Shown: piece by piece, positions 20,001-27,261 of the stretch
How positions within the stretch are numbered: the stretch's first letter is position 1
How the letters are laid out: every line of letters starts with the position of its first letter
Source of the DNA: Willaertia magna
Lineage: Eukaryota > Heterolobosea > Eutetramitea > Acrasida > Naegleriidae
Assembly: GCA_902984215.1 (NCBI GenBank)
Contig: CADWAF010001578.1
Location: 1-27,261, forward strand
DNA length: 27,261 nucleotides
Direction: 5' to 3'
Translations under genes and position numbers: made by a program
Notes under the pieces: generated by a model
Told to the model about the DNA's origin: nothing
What the model saw: only the letters and a program-made list of their open reading frames with translations
Database searches by the model: none

Positions 20001-20295
20001 TTGTAGATTGTTGATTGTTATTAACGGAAGGTAATTTAGTCATTATATTTTTAAGTAATTTCTGTACATCAGAATTTACGGTCTTCGTTTTATTTGAGGT
20101 TTCTCCGTTGATGTTATTTTGTATCTTTTTTTCGGTATTATTTTCTATCTTGTTGTTATTATTTTCATTCTTATTAGTTTCATTATTTATTTCTTTCTTT
20201 GGTTGGCTCTTTTTAGTTTTAGGTTTCTTGTTTCTGTTCTTATTAGCTTTTGTTGTTACTTGCTGCATTTCTTTCTTTTTGCTTTCCTCTGCCAT
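17047..20295 (-). CDS. Large helical-repeat protein, probably nuclear or nucleolar
   Basis: A single exon of 1082 aa. An ATG at 20376 is in frame, but the one at 20295 follows an A-rich leader and begins the Lys-rich N-terminus, so I chose it. Residues 1-90 are Lys/Asn/Gln-rich and probably disordered. The rest is a long series of amphipathic helices like a HEAT/ARM solenoid. An acidic break (EEEKEKKEEKDGDDEMEDEE) lies about two thirds along, and a bipartite-like basic end (KKRGMN, then KKVKQ) suggests nuclear import. The part before the acidic break (LEPVEVLCEILIAC, then ASRLVLFTVAKHLNVECIG) recalls MYBBP1A/Pol5 nucleolar proteins, but N-terminal signatures are not clear. FANCI or an Urb-type pre-rRNA factor is also possible. 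I leave it unnamed. Confidence 0.8.
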   Translation of the reverse strand: MAEESKKKEMQQVTTKANKNRNKKPKTKKSQPKKEINNETNKNENNNNKIENNTEKKIQNNINGETSNKTKTVNSDVQKLLKNIMTKLPSVNNNQQSTSLLKFIIERAQQKLSKFTPENRYQFLYLLLDRSKKRSVTTISLATIFTALLPTIPSLSQFYNNYIVKDLSNIDNPKTQQIICLFVNSILVSEAIFKSGDKNQKVQNDKLLKKCLDHVIEGFLKLKDDSVLFNIETLCVFLQKLKLHQNIKLVETIENALPDITSGVNNENKIKDDGFLISLLKEYELKHMILHHYLQVNFPVVLKDRMTLLTNGENSNILFTNTCLDVLLGAEIPKFVINELFKSLHDNDARITKFYNFLIKLINNSLSEKCFYILEQCENIPTLLVNKLVEDNAFLKAFIEYFTNSKKESGIAKIFIENFNFIKKLLKSFKAESNPYTKLKNILGSNIKIILDLFFKCKNEFEKNSELVLLLIKSLPIYVNAYDKEQVNPDELLILLKKVFEISSKSKDNSLKTIAGVKLKKLLNSLAVQEFNSAKYSLFPSTHNLLTTNSKQWSYEIASSIAAKQSKENKQLLQLLTTTQTKIEEYEKERNEGFEWSFFIAIRTFISQIIIFQCLEPLLDSEEGKGIIKDLTVVINKWGKQDSELEPVEVLCEILIACIHADSNLTFASRLVLFTVAKHLNVECIGMMFSYLTKEEEKEKKEEKDGDDEMEDEETVDLYKSKQEKAFALHLVEVLGGLCSKLVPGVVLLNFTFKLSEVIISQLTGEIRIDNHIFKKIVELQIKSLGELDEKVKVDLDDETKQGFYDVAVNYCVFFAQYGNSEGNPLLSLQYSCEILSVYLWLMRLFTEKKEETDKVIHKILFKSKKNENEMESDENYYTVGVSVEQALPLLNKRNLPFLGTNVIERLVSFIFDVTKKLKTLRTPKGLLNPEEASHLLTIVQSTFRLFNNLENNSTKSFVALVLLEFILKQVSLSFRGTKLKLVTGSHYKTIVSTLLEYMAKEKVKVNEQLFTELLCCFNYTFKSSNPTLFKEWKNALNLSDTVFEYPSKLKDEIVEQIKLIPASKKRGMNGDAEPSTKKVKQ

Positions 20296-20469
20296 CTCAA
20301 TTTTTTTTAAAGCAAATTTAATTTTTATTTCAACAAAATTTTTGACTAACAAGAATTCATCGTTTATGTTGCACACAACAATTTCCGATTGTTGAATGTT
20401 GAATTGAAATTAAATAAATAATTTATTGATACAAAGTTAATTGGAAATACTTTAGGATAGATGAAAGAG
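20296..20469. promoter_or_regulatory. Upstream region of the helical-repeat gene
   Basis: This 174-bp gap lies between the start of the helical-repeat gene and the stop of NUP210, both minus. It must hold the promoter of the former and the 3' UTR of the latter. Apart from the in-frame extension to 20376 nothing specific is seen. Confidence 0.35.
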
Positions 20470-23400
20470 TTATTCTTGGTCTGAGTCATAAACATAGTAT
20501 GGATTTACATAGTGAGGTTGTTGTTGGTAAATACCTCCCATATTTCTTCTACTTTCAAATTTGGAATTGTAGTGGTGAGTGAATCTCTTACTTCTTGGAG
20601 GTAATTCAACTTCTTGTTCATCCAAAAGATTTTCTTGACCCTCCATCTCAATATTCCTTGTAAGACCTTGCTTACCTGTTGGGAAGGCTGATGGTGCTTG
20701 AGGGGTGGCAGAAGTTATAGATTGGAATACAATAAAGCCTAATACTCCAGCTAATAATGAAAGGATTACATACGTAGAGAAATTACCAGGTGTTTCTGAA
20801 GGCTGTTGTCCGTCAACACCAGAAATACCAGATGAACTAAAAGTAACTGGTACAGTTGCTGTAGATAATGTGTATTGTTTAGATTCTTTTGCTTCCCCAT
20901 GTGTAATACGAACATTGAAATAAATATCATGTTGTTTGTCTTGTAATTGGCTTAATTCTCCAGAATTATACGCTTGTTTACTTGGTTTAATCAAACATTC
21001 ATATCTATTGCCACGTTTTTCAGTTCCAATTACCTCTATGTAATGAGAAGTAGATAAACAATCAATATCAACGTTTCTTTCTACTCTAGGGTCTGTTTCA
21101 AACAGCATTTCTTGATTGTTTTGGTCAATTAAGATTAGTGGTACTCTAACTACAGATTGACTACTTGGATCTGTAGTAGCACTTAGGGTGATGGAGTTTA
21201 CTGCAAGCTTAGCAAAAGAAATCTTTACAACTTCTATTTTCATATGGGTAGATAAACGACTAGTCTTAAAGAAAACTCTAGTAGAACCAGGTCTGAGTGC
21301 AACGCCTTTAGCTGCCTTTGGATCTACTTGTAAAATAGTTTCATCTTCAGATTCCCAATATCCTGTTCCAGTAATAGAAGAATATTGGCGAGAAATATCA
21401 AATCTTACGGCATCACCAACATGAAGTTTAGAAGCAGAAGAAAGAGGTTCAATAGCAGAAACAACTGAGATTCTGCAGTAATATGATTCACGAGTTTCAG
21501 GAGCAGAAATTTCTAAGGTAACATTTCCAACACTGTGAGCAAAAAGTATAATAGCTTGGCTGTCAGTGCTTATCTTGGCAGTTATGACATCTTGATAATT
21601 CATTCTAACATTTAAGTCAATGCCATTAATTGAAACAAACTTATCACCTCTATTATTAAATGCAAAGAGTGGTATTTCAAAATCACTTCCTAATGGGATC
21701 TTAAAGTTATAATCAAAGCTACCTTCAAGATTAAGTGCTAAATAATGTGGATTTTGTACAGCAATTTTTTGGGCAACGGTTTGTCCACTTACAACTTCTT
21801 CCACTACAACAACAGAAATACCTTCATTGTTTCCAGTATTAACTCTACCATTTCTATCAACAACAACAACATTTTCATATTCATCTGTTTTTGTTGTAAT
21901 GTATTTTTGAAGGGAAACATTATCCTTGTTAGTCTTTAAAATGAAGGAAGATGATTTTGGGGCTAAAATTAAATCTTTGTGAGGGAAGTCAAGTAATTTC
22001 AATTTTTCATCTACTTGGATTTCACTTCCAGTTGAAAATGACAAATTAGGCAAAAATGGATGGTTGTTAAATGTTGCAGAAGCTATAATTCTTGTTTTTC
22101 CAATCTTATTACCAGAAATGAAGGCAGAGTGACCAGTAGTTGAATAAGGTTGTTGGATTTGAGCAATTGTAGCTTCTTGGGATTCTAATACAACCTTGAA
22201 ATATTGTGATTGCATAAATAATGGACTAAGCAAACGATCATTTCCATAAACTCCATAAACTGGAACTGGAATGTAATTATTTATAAATACGTTTAAATTT
22301 GGAGTAAGTCTAATTCCAGTTAACTGAACTACTAACACTGGTACAGTCTTGGATTCATAAACGAAATCATTAAGAGCCGATTTTCTTTCAACCAATAAAG
22401 AAACTTCACCATAAGTATTACCAGTAACTACTCCTCTTTGGTCAACAGTAGCTATTGGATTTTTCTCATTTCTTTCATTCTTAATAGTAAATACAGTTTT
22501 TACATTATGTGATTCTGGAGGACCACCAATCAATTTTAGTTGATAGCTGGCGGCTGGAATAAGAACTAACTCAGGTGGATCTACTATTAAAGGACCATAA
22601 ACTGTAACGATTAGTGGATTGCTAAAAATACGTCTTCCTTCGCTATTGAAAGCTGAGGCTATCAATTTAATTGTACCAGGAGAAACACCAAAAACAGAAA
22701 ATATAGATTGGTCGGTGGTATCATTAGAGGCCCTAATAACAACAATACCAGGTTTGTCTGCTTCAATCTTTGGTTGCATTGCAAAGTATTGCTCAGAAGG
22801 GAATAATGAACCAAGGTCATCAAATATTTTAAGTGTTATTGGTATCGAATTACCCTCTTGGATATAATGTTCACCTTCTATGGTAATTCTATTTACATCA
22901 GCAACTCTAATTAAAGATTCACCTGGTGGACTGGTTGTAAAGAGAGTGTCAATTGCGTTTACTTTAACAAAACCGAAATTGGTTGGAGAGGCTTCAACTT
23001 CGTTTCCTCTTGGAGATAAACTAATTACTTGTGTATCATTAGATGAATAATCGTATTTTCCACTACCTCCAGCAGCTTTTAAGGTCACTGAAAGTCTTCT
23101 ATCTTTAAAAAGAAGGTATTTAGCTGGGTTGACATAAACGTTTGATGTAATACGGAGTTCAACTTGGTCTGTTATTTCCTTAGTAAATTGTGAAATAGCT
23201 TTGTTCATAACATTATAAGAAACGTGCTTTTTTAAAATGTCTCTAATATATCCTTCAATTGTACCAGATATTATTAAGAATCCAACTTTATCTGCAATAT
23301 CTAATGTGCGGTAGCCAGGTTTTTGAGAAGCAAAAGTTGCTAATTGTTCATCACTTAATTTCCAGGTATCAACTAGAGAAGAAACAGAAACAAACTTATT

Positions 23401-25967
23401 TCCGTCAGCATCATAAACATTCATTCTAACAGGTACGGTTTGATTGTTTCTAACACTAAATACACGTAAATTACCTGTAGTACTAATGCTTGATAACTCC
23501 TCATTGTTAGAAGGGTTTAATGGAGCTAATCTCATGGTTTCAGGTTTTTTACACGCATAAGCAATAGGGAGAGTTGCCAAGGTTGAAAGAGCACCCTCTA
23601 CTGGAATATCATGTCTAATAGTTAAATTAAGTAATTGTTCACTGAAATCAGAACAGGTAAGACTATATGATCTAACTCTATATTCTTGATTATAGTGAGA
23701 TGGTTCCTTAGTTAATTTCAATTTTTCTTGGTCTTCTACTTCCAATGTATCAGTAATTATGGACTCACCCTTTATAAAGCGATCCCATGGTTGAGGACCT
23801 CCTTGTACTGTTAAGGTAGCAGTCGCACCTAGAGGAATTAAAAATATTTTACTATCGCCACTTGGAGACATGGAATATGGTTCAGAGATGAAAAGCTTTG
23901 GGTAAACAGCAACAAATGCTCTGTCTTGTAATTTGCCACTAAGATACTTGAATCTTACGGTTGTAAAACCCTCAGTAATACCAAATAGAACTTTTGTTTC
24001 TGATCCAAAATGAGAAGGAGTGCAAACGGTGTTATCTCTTGCCATTTCATAGACAGATGAATCAGCAATATTCCATTCCAATGGAAGTGCGGATATTGAG
24101 GCAAAAGTATTTCCTCTAGAATCACGTCCTTGAACCTCTAAACATAAATTTTCTTCAATAGAAACCTCACGCAAACCAGGAACAAATTGAATTATACTTG
24201 GGACAGACACTGAAACTGTTCTTGAATCACCATTAAATAAGTTATTAATATCAAATACAATCAATTCTGCTTCACCTTCAGCTTTAGTAACAATCATTCC
24301 ACTTTTTTCATGTACATCAATAACTGAGTTGACATTTAACCCAGACCATATTAATTCACCAGAACCACCACTTGCTTTTACTTTATAATCTTGTTTGACA
24401 TTGTAATCAATAGGTAAATAAATAACGTCATTAGGGAAATCCATTTTTACTCTTGGATCAATAGAAATAGGTTTTGCATGTGATAATTCAATGTCTTCAT
24501 TGTGTGTGGAAAATGTTTGGTCAAAATGTGTATACATTGTTGCTGTATTCAAAGAAACTCTAATAATTGCGTCACCTAGTGCTGTTGCACGAATAGTATA
24601 AGAGTCTCCACTTTCTGATTTTTCTAAAATTTGAATTAAACCTTGTTTTGCATCAATATCAAATTGGAATTTAACATTATCAGAAATATATATTAAACTG
24701 TTTGTGTCATCATATAATTCTACATTAATCCTATAATCATTTCCTAAAACCAAACTAGAATGTTGAATATTGTTACTGTTAGAATATCTCATTAAAATAG
24801 ATTCATATCCTTTATAGAGTTTTTGTTGTAAAGGAGTAATCTTAAGTTTAAGGTGAGTTGGTCTTACTACATAAACAAGACCCTTTGCTTGATTAATAGG
24901 GAATGTAGTATCTGAAACAACTACATTAGTAATACCAAAATCAATCGCTTTAAATACACCAGTTCTTTCATCAATTTCACCAACTGTTGTATTTGTGGAA
25001 GACCATGAATATAATTTATCTGGCATAACTACATGTTCTGTATTTCTATATAATTTATATGGAATAATTGTTCCAGGTATAACTCTTAATAATGGTGATG
25101 GTTCTAAAATAAAGTTATCTAAAATATAAAATTGAACAGTATCAGATAAAGTCTTAGATGAATCTTCGGAAATTGTAGAAACCGTTATGGAAGCCTCTCC
25201 AACATTTATACCTTTTGCCACAATTAAATCCCATTGTCTTCCTAAGTTATTTATTCCTCTTCTACCAGCATTTCTTTCTGTCAACATTTTAACACTTTTA
25301 TCTCTTATATCAAGCAATTGAATAGATCCTACTCTATTATTTGCAATACTTAAAGAAGCACTTCTCCAATCAAATTTAATTCCAGCTAAAGAACTAAAAA
25401 TATTTCCTTCACTATCGAATGCATCAACTTGTAAGGTTTCTAATTCATTCACAACTAATTTTCTTATTGTAGTTTGTAATTTTAATTCATGAATTTGGTC
25501 AATAAAAACTTCACATTGAGCAGTTGCACCATTATTTAAAGAATTTTGTGGTGTAAGACTTGCAATTACTATTGCAACTTTCTTTTGTGGGTTAAAACCT
25601 TTTGGAACTACCTGTAAAAGAGTATAAATGAATATATGATGAAGATAAAACTTACTTGAACCTGTTGTGAACAGGAAAAACCGTCAAAAGAATTTTGAAA
25701 AACAGATGATGATTCATCTTGTACAGGTATCAATGATACTAAATCAGGATTTAAAGTTGTCCAATAAAAACAATTACTTTGACCTTTTGTTATTTGCATA
25801 TCTGTAGATGCCTTTAATATTATACCATCACTTTTCCAAGGTATTAAAACACTAACTTCATTAATATAAACACCTCCGTTACCATTATGTTGTTGAAAGC
25901 TAATCCCAACAACAAAGCTTATAATAAGCAACAGAGAGAGAAGAAGTGTGGAATTTAAGTTTTTCAT
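20470..25967 (-). CDS. NUP210: Nuclear pore membrane glycoprotein NUP210 (gp210)
   Basis: Two exons, 25967-25656 and 25611-20470, encode 1817 aa, close to the animal length; intron 25655-25612 is GTAAGT...ACAG. The ATG at 25967 opens a signal peptide (MKNLNSTLLLSLLLIISFVV); an ATG at 26000 would place 11 basic residues before it. The N-terminal domain shows the family pattern: INEVSVLIPW, CFYWTTLNPDLVSL, CSQQVQVVPKG, then LQVDAFDSEGNIFSSLAGIKFDW, which is close to the classic gp210 wording. A long series of Ig-like (BIG-type) beta repeats follows. One membrane helix near 1713-1735 (YVILSLLAGVLGFIVFQSI) and an 80-residue tail ending YVYDSDQE complete it. gp210 forms the luminal ring of the nuclear pore. 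A nearly intronless 5.1-kb second exon is notable. Confidence 0.95.
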
Positions 25968-26031
25968 TTTTTTATTAATTCGTTTTTTAGGAATTGTCAT
26001 TTTGTCTTGTATTCAAAAAATTAATTAACAT

Positions 26032-27214
26032 TTATTCATCTTTTGTTAAAACTTCGAAACCATTGGGTGTAATGAGAACAGTATGTTCGAACTGAGCTGA
26101 AAGATATCTATGTGCAGATATAATAGTCCATTTATCTTTCCAAGTTTTATGCTTAGTTGATTCACCACAGATAAGTGGTTCTATTGTGAAGACCATACCA
26201 GGAATCATATTGTCAATTCCTGTTTCTTCTCTGCCAGCTTTATTTTTTGTAAAGCATACTTGTGGGAGTGAGTGAAAATATTTGCCAACACCATGACCTA
26301 CAAAATCTCCAGAACTTTTGATGTTTTTACCAGTTGATTTTAGGTAATCATCTATGGCACACCCAATTTCTAAATAATTTTTAATAATAAACAATATTTA
26401 ATGCACTTACCATACATTGGAACATTTGGGCCACAAACACTTATTCCTCTATACATTGCCTCTTGGGCAATTTCTACTAGCTCTACATGTTCTTCTCTTT
26501 TAGCAGCCTCTCTTCCACCAACTATAAAGGTTTTACAAGTGTCTCCGTGGTATCCATTCAAATAAACAGTGACATCAACGCTTATAACATCGCCCAATTG
26601 TAAGGGTCTTTGGTCTGGAATTCCATGAACAAAAACTTCATTTACACTTGTACAAATACTTTTCGGAAAGGCACCATAACGAAGGGGAGAAGGATAGGCA
26701 TTGTGCGATATCTTTCAAAAGTTACAATATACTGTTTGTATAGTTTACTTACAATAAAATCAAAAACTTTACTGTCAATTTCCTCAGTTGTAATTCCTGG
26801 TTCAATTAATGTCTCTGCAAAATTTAATACTTTTCTCGCTAGTTTACAAGAATTTTTCATTCTTTCAAGCTCTTCTTCAGTTTCTAAAATAGATAATTGT
26901 AAGTGGTACTTATTTTTCATATTTTCAAAATAAGGAGGTTTTTCAATGTGGTCAGGAACTGCATTAAATTTACTTTTAATTTCAAATGGTTCAATAGGAT
27001 TTGGGGTATAATATGGAGATGACTCTGGAGGAGGAATTGGAGAGGATGAATCTTTTAATTTCTTTGCAAGTTTTTTGAGTTGCGTATTGTTAGTGTATGA
27101 GAAAATGGAGTTGAAGTGAAATCCTCTGTAATATTTGGACAGAGATTGATTGTTGAAAGCATAGAGTATTGAGTTTTTTCGGAAAGGGAGAGAACAACGC
27201 CATTTGGTATTCAT
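26032..27214 (-). CDS. Methionine aminopeptidase type 1, probably mitochondrial
   Basis: Three exons, 27214-26753, 26711-26411 and 26369-26032, encode 366 aa; introns 26752-26712 and 26410-26370 are 41 nt each with GTAAGT donors. The metal ligands are all present: Asp200, Asp211 (GYHGD), His280 (GHGVGKYFH), Glu318 (FTIEP) and Glu349 (QFEHT), plus the substrate-binding His183 (VHGIPD). The enzyme removes initiator Met from new proteins. The N-terminus (MNTKWRCSLPFRKNSILYAF) is rich in Arg/Lys and hydroxyl residues and has no acidic residue, like a mitochondrial presequence. The Zn-finger of cytosolic MetAP1 is missing, so this is probably the MAP1D type. A Pro/Ser-rich linker follows at about residues 58-76. 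Its stop lies 64 bp from the NUP210 start. Confidence 0.95.
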
Positions 27215-27261
27215 GTTGAAAGGCAATTTTTATTTTTTTTATTTGTCAATCAAAAAAAAAA

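Noticed and set aside
20015..20395. Hydrophobic plus-strand ORF resembling a membrane protein
   Set aside because: It is the antisense of the Lys/Asn-rich N-terminus of the helical-repeat gene, which reads as Phe/Leu/Ile on the other strand.
1..27261. Mobile element, tRNA, rRNA or CRISPR array
   Set aside because: No terminal repeats, transposase, reverse transcriptase, cloverleaf or spaced repeat array was seen on reading the window.

Overview
This window looks like compact nuclear DNA from a single-celled eukaryote. It is very AT-rich. Genes are interrupted by short introns of about 40-90 nt with GTAAGT-like donors and AG acceptors, and most starts sit in A-rich leaders. TAA and TAG are used as real stops, so the code is standard. 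The content (enkurin, a CIBAR/FAM92-like BAR protein, a BLUF photoreceptor, PEX3, NUP210, an OSCA/TMEM63 channel) fits a free-living amoeboflagellate. A heterolobosean such as Naegleria is my best guess; this is inference, not proof.

Layout, left to right. (1) The 3' part of a leucine-rich-repeat gene (+). (2) Enkurin (-, 3 exons), divergent from (3) a BAR-domain CIBAR/FAM92-like gene (+). (4) A small helical protein (+, 2 exons) whose stop codon abuts that of (5) an unknown single-pass membrane protein (-). (6) A profilin-like gene (+, 3 exons). (7) A START-BLUF fusion (+), ending 18 bp from (8) a gene encoding ubiquitin-like, TPR and SGNH-hydrolase regions (-, 3 exons). (9) An RCC1-repeat gene (+, with a 30-nt microexon). 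(10) PEX3 (+, 2 exons), ending 15 bp from (11) a DCUN1D/DCN1-like gene with a myristoylation motif (-). From 12543 to the right end all genes are on the minus strand: DCUN1D, (12) an OSCA/TMEM63 channel (2 exons), (13) a large helical-repeat nuclear protein, (14) NUP210 (2 exons) and (15) a type 1 methionine aminopeptidase, probably mitochondrial (3 exons).

These are mostly unrelated housekeeping genes, as expected for a protist chromosome; there is no operon. Enkurin and the CIBAR-like gene share a 134-bp promoter and both point to cilia. Gene packing is extreme: convergent pairs are separated by 0, 18 and 15 bp, and tandem minus-strand neighbours by 51-64 bp in two places.

The most notable item is the START-BLUF protein at 6020-7504. 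It joins a predicted lipid-binding START domain to a BLUF flavin photosensor that keeps every key photochemical residue, which suggests light-controlled lipid binding or transfer. Second is the 749-residue SGNH-hydrolase protein with TPR repeats and a ubiquitin-like N-terminus. I saw no mobile elements, rRNA, tRNA or CRISPR.
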